Positions 9,373 to 19,640 are shown, counted from the stretch's first letter. The stretch: 64,000 nt of DNA from Chaetoderma sp. LZ-2023a (GCA_034401795.1 CM067370.1:60490369-60554368); one strand, 5' to 3'. The notes: generated from the letters alone by a model not told the origin. Program-made: numbers and translations.

Positions 9373-9422
9373 GCGGGAATCCTGTTTGCGGGAACCAACT
9401 TGTGGGAACTGACATGCGGGAA
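9373..9422 (+). promoter_or_regulatory. Cluster of GCGGGAA motifs (E2F-like)
   Basis: GCGGGAA occurs at 9373-9379, 9388-9394 (as TTTGCGGGAA) and 9416-9422, with a GTGGGAA variant at 9402-9408. The same heptamer flanks the ORF start as an inverted pair (TTCCCGC at 6961-6967, GCGGGAA at 6981-6987). It resembles the E2F core. Function is inferred from recurrence. Confidence 0.45.
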
Positions 9423-9467
9423 CTTTCCAGCTTCGTGAGAATGCATCAACACATGTCAACCAAAGGA

Positions 9468-11395
9468 TGACGTATCAATTTCAGTAACACGATAGCCTAA
9501 CTTAAGAATGGCTACCGAGTATTCAAGTAACTATACTTCACATTATAATTATTCCGCTAAATGTACTCTTTTAATGATATTGTATCCGTATAAAAGGTCC
9601 CGATGACTAAAAGGTACCGTACCGGTCTTAGGACCGCTAGTTATAATTTCTGTATATGTTTATAGTTATTTTCATTTTCTGTAAGGTGTTTTCACTAACC
9701 GCACCGTTAACCTGTACTAAGATATATAATTCTGATCATATTACACTGTATTGATTGTTCTGGTTAGTTTAGGTAAGACTCATAACTCTAAGATTGCGTC
9801 TCTCTTCATGCTCCACTCAGCCTTGTGGCTTCTTAATTGTTTGGATGTCCCTATCCACACCATGGGCTGATCCGACTCTGGGAAACTGTTGGGGTTTCCG
9901 AGCGGTGATGGCCAGGGTGTGGTGTCACATACATTCCCTCTATATCATCGGATACTTAGTAGTTAGCACTTTTGCCAATGTAGGAAAGCACTGCGAAAAC
10001 ATATCTTAATTATTATTTTATTTACTAAACAATTCTCCCGCACCGCAGTACAAAACTGGACAACTTGTATATAAACCGAATGACAGGTTAAACGATTAGC
10101 TCCATAGGACCCGGTGATGGCGAGATGCGTATCCCCGCCGAATTCCATAAGAATGTCTGGGCATGATATTTAGATCTGCCACGCCCTTACGGGAAGGACA
10201 TTTACGGTGGGTATTCGTCTCTCTTGCCCCCACCATAACCATAGGACAATTGTCTAATAATGGTCTCATGAAAAGTAACCTGTGTCCGGTAACGTTTTAT
10301 GTGGTTACGGAGCAAGATGTTCGGATTCTTATCCATTTCGGAGATCTTACTAAGTAATATGTATGAGCGCTGTCTTCAGTATTGATGTCTTAGGGCATCT
10401 GTTCTCAATGATAGCTGTGTCTATAGCTAGCTAGATACCAGCCATTTGCGGCCTAAAGCAGTTCTTGTTTCTCAAAACTAAAAGCTAAGTAAGCAAAGTA
10501 GAAGGCCCGCATAAATAAAGCGGCGACTACTAATTCAGCAGACTAAGAATCACATAAGACGGTGATGTGGGAATCCTTCGGGAATCATTCATCCCGTCTT
10601 CACGTAAAACAGCATGCAACCATATAGTCATAATCTCACTAGGTATGGTCTTTTCTTTTTCAAGCATTTTTGGTTGAAATATTAGTAGGCCCATTTTCGC
10701 CTACTACCCTTCTCCCGCTTTAAGCAGTGGCGACACCTTCCCGAGACGGAGGCCCGCACGAGGCACTTGTGGAGGATAATACTCCTCGCCCAAATTAGCA
10801 CTAGGAGTAGTGCCTGCGTGAGGCACACGATTTTTCGTCCGAGATAATCTTCTTCCTTTCAGCTTAAAGGGATAATAACTTATATTAAGTTAATTAGTTA
10901 AGTCTCATGTACGGGAGCCTCCATTGCGGGGATACCTCTGCAGACCTACGAGTCTGTGTGGTACCTCTGGGAGCCCCATGTTTAAGAGTTCATCTGGCTG
11001 TCTCTATGTCTCGTATTTTCGTATGCCCTTATATAGTTTTATCTAGCATACTCATAGTAGTTTAGGTAAAATCATTGTATAGACTTAAACTTTTAGGTCA
11101 CCAAATCAAATCGTGTAAGTCCATAGATCACGAAATTGCTATGGACAGGCATACTGGTGACACAAATTCTTGGGACGAGACAGTTGTATTTAATGTTCAC
11201 GACAATGGTCGCATGGCCCCACCAGAACGATTGAGTTCCACCGGCCTTAGCCGGTTTTTGTTACCCACAGGGCAGTCTCGTACAGGATCCGTCACTCCGA
11301 GACCGGATGCTAACCAGGATAATCAGGTAGTCCAGGATAGTCGAGCTTCTCAGGCGAGTCGAACCATTCATAAGGTAACCAGCTCTTCTGCTACA
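9468..11395 (+). repeat. Long terminal repeat, right copy, inverted relative to the left one
   Basis: Matches the left LTR in inverted orientation from TGACGT (9468) to GCTACA (11395). The TATA-like GCCCGCATAAATAAAG is at 10507-10520 and the open frame at 11075-11413. The last 75 bases are the most diverged but keep GGCGAGTCGA and the terminal GCTACA. No primer binding site follows; instead the sequence passes straight into the polymerase pseudogene, and the junction forms the palindrome GCTACA/TGTAGC. It is either a truncated or solo LTR, or one arm of an inverted-repeat element. Confidence 0.75.
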
Positions 11396-13597
11396 TGTAG
11401 CCGTAGGCTTTGACCCATTTCTCATAAGACACCCCTGGGCCGAGGTAGTTGATTACATCGAGAAACCTTAGTTTAGGCGTAATGAGGAACATTGTCTGGC
11501 TAACCTTCTTGGTGACTTTCACCGTTGTTACTTGTCCTTTGGACGAAGTAGTAAGCTCGTCTATGAAGTACTTCCTGATGAGGTTCAGGTCATACCGGCC
11601 AGAGTTGAACCAGAGCACAGGCACCTGGTCACACCACTCGTGCATCAGACATTGTAGGTGTGGAGGTAACTTGTTCAAGTCTGTGGGTAAGTACTGCGCC
11701 TGGACACATTCACGGATCATGGAGGCGCGTCATTGGATCTCCCGCATGAACTCTGAGATCAACATTTTAGGGTTAGTGTTGCAGAGGTGAGTTGGCGCGC
11801 TCATGCTGTCAGGACAACACTCTAAGGAGCAGCTAACTGACACCGAGATTGGTATGTGGGCACTCTCGATCGTGAGAGTCTCTGTATGGTTGGTCTTGAT
11901 TCCCTCTAGAAGGGCTTCAAAGTCCTAGACAAGAAAGTGTGGGTATGGTTCCGTCCGCACCGGGGTGTGGACACTTGGACAGCGTTTATACAGCACTCCC
12001 ACTGTACGACAAGCATGCATTCAGATGCTCTCAGTTTCTCGTCTCTCGCGGCCGTCTTGCGGTATCTTTGTTCGGCATCCTTACCTCGCTGGTGTTGTGA
12101 ACATCCATGCAAGTGACAGCCATGGAACTGGTATACTGTGTCGGTTGTGGGATCATAACCATCTACGGGAGTCCTCCTCGATCCAATGCTTGCCACTGTA
12201 ACCACATGTTGCATGGTGTATGTGAATTCCTCGGTTTCTCGACTCATATTCAATCCCATGAGTAGCCGCTGAACTGGCCAGTTGGGATGGATAGAAAGCC
12301 TTCTCGTATGCTGACTGTGGTACCACAACCTTCTGCCAAGGGTAATCGATGGTCGTTCTCCCCCTGTACAGTGGTCAGCATGGCGATGGAGATGACATGC
12401 TTGGGTGAACTGCTATTGACAGTGCCCACAGATAAAAGTCTGGGCCAGCCTGGAGATGTCCTTAATGAAGAAGGCGTGGTGGTCGTACACTCCTATTGCC
12501 ATGATGGGCGGATAGTGTGCAGGTTTCCTGGTCAGATGCCAGCTACCTTTTTTGGTGGGCTCGTAAATGCGAATCCCTGTCTTCGCAAATAACTCTACCT
12601 TGTCCAGCTGGTCTAGGGAGGTCTTTGGTACGTCAGCCACAGGCCTGTTCAGGCCGTAGAACTGTTTAACAAGCTCTCGTGCAGGAGCTGTACTTCTATC
12701 AGCTCTCGCATCCTGGTGGACTGCTAAACATCTCCAGAGACACATGTTGTCCTTGTAGGTATCGAGTGCAACCATTCCCTTTCTCCATCTGAGCCAGTAT
12801 GGGAGGGGGCCTGTCCCTAGCAGAGGCTGGTGATCAATGAGAACCTTGACCTCAACGTTGATTGATCGGATGAAGGCCCACTTGGTGTTGGGGCGATCAA
12901 TATTGTCTGGGTCGAGGCGGGCTTGCTCTCTGGCCTCTAGTATGTTCATCTAGGGACTCCCTGGAGCATTTTTGTAGAAGAGCATTATCCTACCATCCTC
13001 GATGTGGCAGATTCGATAGGTGTGGGTATACTAGAGGTAGAAGGCATTCTGTACGTGCGGGGACCACAGCTTCTCCATGATCCGACCTGTAATGTCTCCT
13101 TCTAGCCCTCCGAAGAATGTCCAGCATACTGTTCGCCATCCTCTCTCCTCTGTCGCCCTCTCACCGAGACACTCATTGAGAATCTGCTGACCTTCTCACC
13201 TCATACTCCGGCCCATGGGTTCAAATCTCGGCAATCGTCTTCTGATTTTCTGTAGAAGAGGCAGGCGAGATTGTGGATGGCTTGCCATCCAAGTTGTTAC
13301 AGCTTTGGCCTGTAAGCTGACATTCATCTCCTCAGAGAACTGACGAAGCTCACGGAGCAGCTGAGCTTTCTTGTGAGGGTTCCATGGTTCCCCAGAGGTG
13401 AGCGCCGGAAACCTCCCTGTCTGTTGTGCTCAGGAGAGTCGCTTTAGCCACTCCTCAGCAAGGGCAGGGAGCCACTTTTGCCACTCCTCGGCATCGGCAC
13501 ATGCAATCATCTGGAGTAGTTCAGCTATGCATGCCTTAGAATACCTTCTAAGACATAATTGTTTCGCTATCATGCGTAATTGGATTACGGTAGGCAT
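11396..13597 (-). pseudogene. Protein-primed-type family B DNA polymerase, N-terminal half
   Basis: Read from the ATG at 13597-13595, one frame continues to about 11930 with five stops: TGA at 13430-13432 and 13196-13198, TAG at 13031-13033, 12950-12952 and 12413-12415. It then shifts frame near 11925 and has another TGA near 11733. Features in order: a conserved N-terminal region; a zinc finger (ICGHC... near 12430-12380); an endonuclease-like block with VDGYDPTTDTVYQFHGC near 12165; exonuclease motif I DFEALLE (11924-11904); exonuclease motif II FNSGRYDLNLI near 11610-11575. The polymerase palm is missing because the gene ends at the LTR. This architecture is known from Maverick/Polinton-related and similar mobile polB genes of invertebrates. 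Certain as a polB relative; the exact element class is inferred. Confidence 0.85.
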
Positions 13598-13682
13598 GTT
13601 GATCTTTTAATGTTCAATGTATTCGATATAGAATACCTAATGATTGTGTTTGTCTAAACGGGCGTTTGTTGATGTCAGAAAT

Positions 13683-14291
13683 ATGAAAAATATCAGCTTT
13701 CTGCACTTTTTTCGCACTCCTTCAAGATATTTAAGGGAAAATCGGTACATCGCTTTAGTCTAAGGGGTTACAGCGCAAGTTCGAGTTTCAGACATTTTCC
13801 TAAATTTTTCATGGAGTTACGCCCCTTTCGTCTTATGAAATACGAAAAACATTAGTTTCCCGCACTTTTTTCGCAGTCTTTCAAGATATTCTACTGAGAA
13901 TTGCTACATTGCTTTGTTATGAGAAGTTACAGACCAAGTTCGAGTTTCAGGGGTATGCGTCAATTTTTGATGGAGTTATGCCCGCTTTCGATGAAAAATA
14001 TTAGCTTTCTGCACTTTTTTCGCAATCCTTCAAGATATTTAAAGGGAAAATTGGTACATCACTTTAGTATAAAGAGTTACATAGTAAGTTCAAGTATCAG
14101 ACATTTTCATTAGTTTTTCATGGAGTGATGCCCACTTTCGACATATGAAATACAAAAAATATTAGTTTTCCGCCCTTTTTGTCACAGTCTCAAGATATTC
14201 AACTGAGAATTGGTACATTACTTTATAATGAGAAATTACAGACCAAGTTCGAGTTTCAGGCGTTTGCGTCATTTTTAATGGAGTTTTTGAC
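13683..14291 (+). repeat. Diverged ~154-bp tandem repeat, four units
   Basis: Units start at 13683, 13835, 13991 and 14145, each beginning ATGAAA(T)A and holding the core TGCACTTTTTTCGCA, then TTCAAGATATT, then GTTACA and AAGTTCGAGTTTCAG, and ending CATGGAGT. Units 1 and 3 resemble each other, as do 2 and 4 (GAAATACAAAA, CAGTCT, TGAGAATTG), so the pattern is an A-B-A-B higher-order repeat of about 308 bp. It is an old satellite fragment, A+T-rich and with no ORF. Confidence 0.85.
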
Positions 14292-14845
14292 TCTCAATCT
14301 CTAGAGATTTATATCACCAGGTAGGGGACATGTATTGCATACAGAATGCTTGTTATTATTTATCAATCAATCAATCAATCAATCATCATAGTGACAGACT
14401 TAAAGGTCATATATGGAGAGTGTATTTTAAGACATTATAATATATCCAGTCCTTCCATATCATGTAGCTCTTATCAATTTGCTAATACATGGCATGTTTT
14501 TATATTTATTGCCGATAAAGTACATAGCTTTAGAATATCGCGTCATGAATTACCCCCCTTGAATTCCAAGCAGCTGTGACGTCATAGTGGAAACCACTCA
14601 GCAAAGCTAATACAGGCAACACTGTTTAACCAGGGTAACTTTTTCATTCTATTGTATTTAGCAATGAATTTTGAAATAGGCAATGATCTCAATGATATTC
14701 CCGGTAGACATTAGTCAGAAGTTTATATTAGCACCGATGCCATATTTAAATATGAATATCTCTGTCACGAAAACCCCCATTTTAGATGAGATCTGCTTCG
14801 AGAAAATATCTCGGTGTGATTCTGTAGATCATTGTATTTTAACTA
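14292..14845. other. No gene seen; (ATCA)n microsatellite at 14362-14385
   Basis: AT-rich sequence without a recognisable coding frame. The only structure is the ATCA tetranucleotide run, the same unit as the LINE tail at 16890. Short frames of under 90 codons show no motif. Confidence 0.6.
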
Positions 14846-15344
14846 CACTATTTCTTGCTACATCCCGTATTGGTGGGATGGCCGTCAAGCGCAGATCTAG
14901 GATATTATTATTAGTTAGTCCAATATTGGAGAGGGTCTGTGAGTGAGGGCGTGCCCCCTCCAAATGGCCGTTTGTGGGAGATATGGGTGAGCTGGTTCTT
15001 CTCCCTGAAAATTCTGATGCTATGCGAAGTCATTTTCTGCATTCCATTTGATAAACAACATCTATTTTGTATCCAAACTGCGCCTATAATTCAGCACTAT
15101 TTCTTGCTACATCCCGTATTGGTGGGATGGCCGTCAAGCGCAGATCTAGGATATTATTATTAGTTAGTCCAATATTGGAGAGGGTCTGTGAGTGAGGGCG
15201 TGCCCCCTCCAAATGGCCGTTTGTGGGAGATATGGGTGAGCTGGTTCTTCTCCCTGAAAATTCTGATGCTATGCGAAGTCATTTTCTGCATTCCATTTGA
15301 TAAACAACATCTATTTTGTATCCAAACTGCGCCTATAATTCAGC
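14846..15344 (+). repeat. Exact tandem duplication, 249-bp unit x2
   Basis: CACTATTTCTTGCTACATCC begins at 14846 and again at 15095. The two units are identical as far as I can read, ending in CCTATAATTCAG at 15344. No coding motif. Identity points to a recent event or an assembly duplication. Confidence 0.95.
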
Positions 15345-16889
15345 AGAATATGTTATGATTTTCCAGCTGTATCTCTATCCCCGCCACCCCACCCCCACCC
15401 CCAACCCACCCACCCACCACATACATGCAAGCACGTAAGCATGCGCTCACACACACACACCAAATGCAATCCACCGGTAGATCCGAATTTGCGAATTTGC
15501 CTAAGGTATCGCAATCAATTGATTTGTTTAAGTCTAAGACTGGAGAAAGCTAGGCCCATATTGGATACATTTAATAGGCCTATATAATTAAATCTCATGT
15601 AGACTTAAGCCACACTATTTGTGACAATCTAAAACATCAATTTTAACAAGCATTGATTACAATATCATTTAGGGATATACATTATGCCAGCAATGAGTGA
15701 CCGGGTGGGGAGGGGTGGGGGATGGGGTGGGGGTGTACTTCTCATAGGCTACGTGATTAACCTACTTGTACAAGCAAATAACACTACATTCAGTTCCAAA
15801 AATGATGCCAAAATACCCGTGGTTGGGCCTACACATTGCCACTTATGTTTCCTGTCGTTCTAAACATAGGCCTACAGGCTGCACATGCGCGCGTATCCTA
15901 TATGTATGTGGGCGAGGATTTTTTTAATGTAATGTAGCTAACGTATAAATTTACGCATAACAACACTCTCTAACGCTTTTACTGGAGTAATTTGTAGCTT
16001 TACGTACTAGAGAAGTTACGTACTACAAATGATGGCCCTGACGGCCTGAGTGTGAGTGTCTGTGTGTACAATTGTCGCGTATACTGAAGACGCACATATA
16101 TGAGTGAAGACGCGCAAAAGGCGTGACAATAATAATTTATAACAGGTGGGTAAGATGAACTAAATTGTCATATTTAGATAGGCCTACGTTTATTAAGAGT
16201 GCACAAATTTACGTTGGATAGCTTACGCGTCGAAGACTGTAAAAATTGTTTGTTTACTATAAGCTTTCATTGACGTCCGCATGAACTGAAAGCGGGACGA
16301 TCGATAACCGATATGAATATATATGATATGTCGGTCTTCCTATGAATTCGTTCATCTGCTACTATTTATGTGCTTCCATCACACGGAATGCTTGTTTTAT
16401 CGCTTGGTGGTGATTTTCAATAAGCCCATTGGTAATTTCTCAAAATAATATGCTTTGCATCGCGTGAAAATATTCATGCAGGCCCGTCGATTCCCCAACT
16501 GGCAGCTCCCCCCCCCCCCCCCACCCCACCTCACCCCACCATCCAACCATTGCATTATTTTTCTTCACATATTCAACTGTAATCTTACTAGTAACACAGG
16601 CTATGCATGTTAGGTAAAACCAGAAGGGTGTCTGATAAAACCTACAAACAGTTGGTCTCGAAAATAATGAGTATACTATATGTATATGCTAATTAGCTTT
16701 AAAAACCCACACACTAATTGTACATTAAATTATCTTGTCATTTACAGGCTAATTTTGTTCACGCACATTTCTATCCAGCCAAAGTCGGCATTGAAGCAAT
16801 CGTGTTCTCAAACATGCCTGGAAACATAAAACCGAGAAAAATCTGCCGCATTGGTTTTTCGTAGCTGTTGCCGTTTTTGCGTGATTATA
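15345..16889. other. No gene seen; low-complexity and structured DNA
   Basis: Contains a C-rich tract with CA repeats (15380-15462), a G-rich tract 15701-15735 with several runs of four or more G that could form a quadruplex, an imperfect inverted repeat (15991-16029, TTTGTAG...TACGTA / TACGTA.CTACAAA) and a C14 run near 16507-16522. No ORF with a recognisable domain. Confidence 0.6.
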
Positions 16890-17280
16890 ATAATCAATCA
16901 ATCAATCATATTCTATTTCTGTGAGAAGGCTAAAAGCCTGTAATGACAGATTCCTAATTTCCTTTTTCAATTTGGTTATAAAACATGGGATTTATATTGC
17001 CAGCTAGATAGTTATAGTATAGGGGTTGGTTATCCCATAGTTTATCTAATTTTGTTTCAAATGATATCATGGTTGTTGCTTCTATAACATGGTTCGGAAG
17101 ACTGTTCCATAAGTCCACAATTCTATGTTTAAAGGAGTATTTTTGTATGTTTAAACGTGATCTGGATTTGTATAGTTTTAGCCTGTGTCCCCTGGTTCTT
17201 GAGTCTGATCGAAATTCAAATAGGTTGCACACTTCTGGATCATATTTTTTGGTTATAATGTTGTAAGCTTCAATAACCAC
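16890..17280 (-). pseudogene. CR1-like LINE 3' end with (GATT)n tail
   Basis: The minus-strand frame carries the C-terminal tail of CR1/L2-type RT: RTRGHRLKLYKSRS, then KYSFKHRIVDLWNSLPNHVIEA, then FETKLDKLW. About 50 bases after the stop (16954) is a tetranucleotide run (16890-16909), as expected for a CR1-type 3' tail. The upstream part is replaced by the (CA)n at 17281, so only about 90 codons survive. Confidence 0.85.
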
Positions 17281-17297
17281 ACAACGCACGCACACGC

Positions 17298-17328
<31 letters not shown>

Positions 17329-17329
17329 A
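17281..17329. repeat. (CA)n microsatellite with CG interruptions
   Basis: CA run, first imperfect (CGCACGCACACG), then pure. It is translated as a Cys-Val run in the minus frame and breaks the CR1 remnant. Confidence 0.97.
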
Positions 17330-17960
17330 CCTAAACCATGTAGCCTACGTAGCCGCAGCAAAAATGTCAGAATTAAAGAAAATGCCTTGAGATCTCATAC
17401 AATTTTAGTTTTAGACAAATATGAAAGACCTAGCTTGACCTACGTGTGTCTGTTTTATGAATGCACATGTATTTAATTCAGCAACAAAAACTTACGTCAT
17501 TCCGCTAGCACGCATTAGACTCTATGGACATGGTCAGTTGTTTATTTAGGGTTAAAATCAATCAACATATAACTTTCTATTATTCTTATTAATCATAAGA
17601 CCTGAAAAGGCTTTTTTCTTCTTTTTTTATCTTTGCCTGATCGGGAAAATGCAACCAAACTGTACTTATTTCCTGCTGAAGTTGAACGAAGCTGCACGTA
17701 TTCAACGTTACGGTATAATAGCTTGTTCCACTATTACGTCATTATTGACGCCGAAGAGCTCAAAATCAAGGGAGGTAAGTCATCACGTAATTTCGTGTAT
17801 TTGATCATACGCCGACTTCGCGGCTTAATATTATCTATTTGGTGAATGTTAGACACATACAGCGGGTTTGTTATTAATTAGTATACAAGAATGCCTTAAA
17901 TACTTGCAAAATTGTACATAACGGGGATTTCTCCAAATATGACCTTTAAGCATGAAGCAT
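17330..17960. other. No gene seen
   Basis: Mixed AT-rich sequence; several short frames, none with a recognisable motif. Confidence 0.5.
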
Positions 17961-17989
17961 CTTGTGAGTCCCAAGTTTGAGTTATTAAG

Positions 17990-18351
17990 TTTATTAAGTT
18001 TAATTAGTCGTAGTAATAAGTTATCCCGTTGAAATCTTTGTCTAGTCTGGTTTTGAAAATATCTGTTTTGGGCGAATTCCAATGTGCGACTACTCATTGT
18101 GAGAATAAATGTTTTCTAGTATTGTTGCGACAAAAATTGGTTTGAATCTTGAGTTTGTGACCACGCGTTGTCATGTGTGCCATATAATTATTAGTGAAGA
18201 ATTGATCTGTTTCTGTATTGTACATCCCGTATATGATTTTGTATGATTCAATCAGATTCCCCACCCACACCCTGAATCTTCTATATTTCATTGACATGAG
18301 CCTAAGTGAGTAGTCCACTCGCCAGCCATGCCGCTCAGCCTTAGCCGCCAT
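17990..18351 (-). pseudogene. CR1-like LINE RT C-terminal fragment
   Basis: The minus strand shows LMSMKYRRFRVWVGNLIESYKI, then TRGHKLKIQTNFCRNNTRKH, and after a stop or frameshift near 18094 the continuation WNSPKTDIFKTRLDKDF. These are the successive C-terminal blocks of CR1/L2 RT proteins. It is 5'-truncated near 18351, next to the SINE, and only about 120 codons are kept. Confidence 0.8.
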
Positions 18352-18429
18352 CAGGTATAGTAGCTCTGCACTATCTTCGTGATTTAGACCTGCGCCTATG
18401 CATGTCTGACAACTGACTTTTTCCTATCA

Positions 18430-18683
18430 GAGCATATTCACAACTGAGCTCCCGATACAGGGCCTGACACTCAGCGTGAGTTCTTTTACATCATCCATGG
18501 GACAGACACCACACGAGATGGGACCGATGACTACGTTCCCTCCAAAAGACAGGGCACTGCATGGGTCTTTACACCTACCCATATGCCTGAGTGCGGGATC
18601 GAACCTGTACTATTTTTGGATTTGATTCTCGCGACAGAGGTGAACACCCTAGACCGTTGAACCACGCAGCCCCCAACCCCACC
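18430..18683 (-). mobile_element. tRNA-derived SINE
   Basis: On the minus strand, near 18680, GGGGGCTGCGTGGTTCAACGG begins (A-box TGGTTCAACGG at 18663-18653), and 48 bases on comes a perfect B-box GGTTCGATCCC (18605-18595). This is an RNA polymerase III promoter in a tRNA-like head, followed by a non-tRNA body to about 18430. No cloverleaf with intact anticodon arm is seen, so it is a SINE and not a tRNA gene. The A-box end lies inside the 257-bp duplication that follows. Confidence 0.7.
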
Positions 18684-19154
18684 CCACCCCCGAAACAGAT
18701 GGAAAATGTACAGCGAAACTTATACCAAAACTAACAAATCAAAGCTACGAAATAAGATTAAGATCACTAAAACTAATGTCATTAAAGTACCGCAGGTTGC
18801 ACGGGGACCTAATTGAAGTCTTCAAGATCATTAAAAACAAATACAACATTAATAGTGCAGACTTTTTTCAAGAACCGTACATAAATGTAACACGAGGTGA
18901 ACACCCTAGACCGTTGAACCACGCAGCCCCCAACCCCACCTCACCCCCAAAACAGATGGAAAATGTACAGCGAAACTTATACCAAAACTAACAAATCAAA
19001 GCTACGAAATAAGATTAAGATCACTAAAACTAATGTCATTAAAGTACCGCAGGTTGCACGGGGACCTAATTGAAGTCTTCAAGATCATTAAAAACAAATA
19101 CAACATTAATAGTGCAGACTTTTTTCAAGAACCGTACATAAATGTAACACGAGG
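18637..19154 (+). repeat. 257-bp tandem duplication joining SINE head and LINE fragment
   Basis: GAGGTGAACACC starts at 18637 and again at 18894; the units are nearly identical (CACCCCACCCCC against CACCTCACCCCC). Each contains the SINE A-box end and the same CR1 segment (SLKYRRLHGDLIEVFKII). The breakpoints share GAGGT, consistent with microhomology or slippage. Confidence 0.95.
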
Positions 19155-19443
19155 TCCCCCATACAAGTTAAGAGTAGACCGGTGCAACAAGATCATTAGA
19201 AGAAGCTTTTTTTACCAAACGAATAGTGAATCTCTGGAATTCTCTTTCCACCCATAAACGACTGCGAAGATTTCAAACAGAGACTAGATAAAAACTTAGA
19301 CAAAATGATGTACGATTTTGACTAGCACCAGAGCCGATATCACTACCAATAAAACCACACCAGCAAAATACAAACATACAATACAACCGGACATAAGAAG
19401 CCTAAGGCGTAAGTCCTGAAAACATGATGATGATGATGATGAG
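18690..19443 (+). pseudogene. CR1-like LINE 3' end with (GAT)n tail, partly duplicated
   Basis: The plus strand carries MSLKYRRLHGDLIEVFKI, NINSADFF and INVTRG twice (18776 and 19033) because of the tandem duplication. After the second copy come YKLRVDRCNKIIRRSFF, a frameshift, and then the FK-RLDK-type end near 19290. The 3'UTR has GCCTAAGGCGTAAGTCCT (19397 on) and a GAT run at 19422-19442. The same 3'UTR signature occurs at 56470 and, inverted, at 19555. Confidence 0.85.
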
Positions 19444-19534
19444 GGAATATCCATAATAGTACAAGAAGAGATACTTTATAATAAAAAACAGAAAAGAAAA
19501 AAGTCAACAACTGGACACGGTAAATTTCAAAACA

Positions 19535-19640
19535 AACTCATCATCATCATCATCATAATTTTACGAGGCATAAGCCCTTGTCTTGTTATTGCCTCTGGAG
19601 TTGTGTTGGTATTGTATGGTCGAGATGCTTAAATTCGTGA
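19535..19640 (-). mobile_element. Inverted CR1-like 3'UTR tail
   Basis: The minus strand reads GGGCTTATGCCTCGTAAAATT followed by a GAT run, matching the 3' end at 19397-19443 in opposite orientation. Only the terminal ~100 bases are present, as in a very 5'-truncated insertion. Confidence 0.65.

Larger units (their letters stand above)
5772..9467 (+). other. Unit between opposed LTRs with its own Pol II promoter, ORF and 3' signals
   Basis: The 3.7 kb between the inner ends of two inverted LTR copies. In order on the plus strand: a promoter array ending in a TATA box (6251-6394), a leader of about 570 bp, a 90-bp repeat (6780-6869), the 296-codon ORF (6992-7882), a smaller frame (7920-8231), two strong hairpins, several AATAAA signals, the second 90-bp repeat (9109-9198) and a cluster of GCGGGAA motifs. 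Bases 5772-6250 hold no ORF. The layout resembles one transcription unit. It may be an accessory gene of a retroelement, a captured cellular or viral unit, or the core of a transposon whose long inverted repeats are the LTRs. Confidence 0.6.

Noticed and set aside
4015-11395. Reading the long inverted repeats simply as the TIRs of a DNA transposon
   Set aside because: The left repeat ends two bases before a tRNA-Lys-type primer binding site followed by gag and pol, so it is at least also an LTR; no transposase is found between the repeats.
11449-12592. Plus-strand frames of 78-113 codons at 11.4-12.6 kb
   Set aside because: They lie antisense to the polymerase pseudogene, which has exonuclease and zinc-finger motifs on the minus strand.
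16954-17361. Cys-Val repeat protein suggested by the frame at 17.3 kb
   Set aside because: The repeat is the translation of a (CA)n microsatellite joined to a CR1 tail.
18595-18683. A tRNA gene on the minus strand
   Set aside because: A and B boxes are present, but no anticodon stem-loop or acceptor pairing could be drawn; a SINE head fits better.
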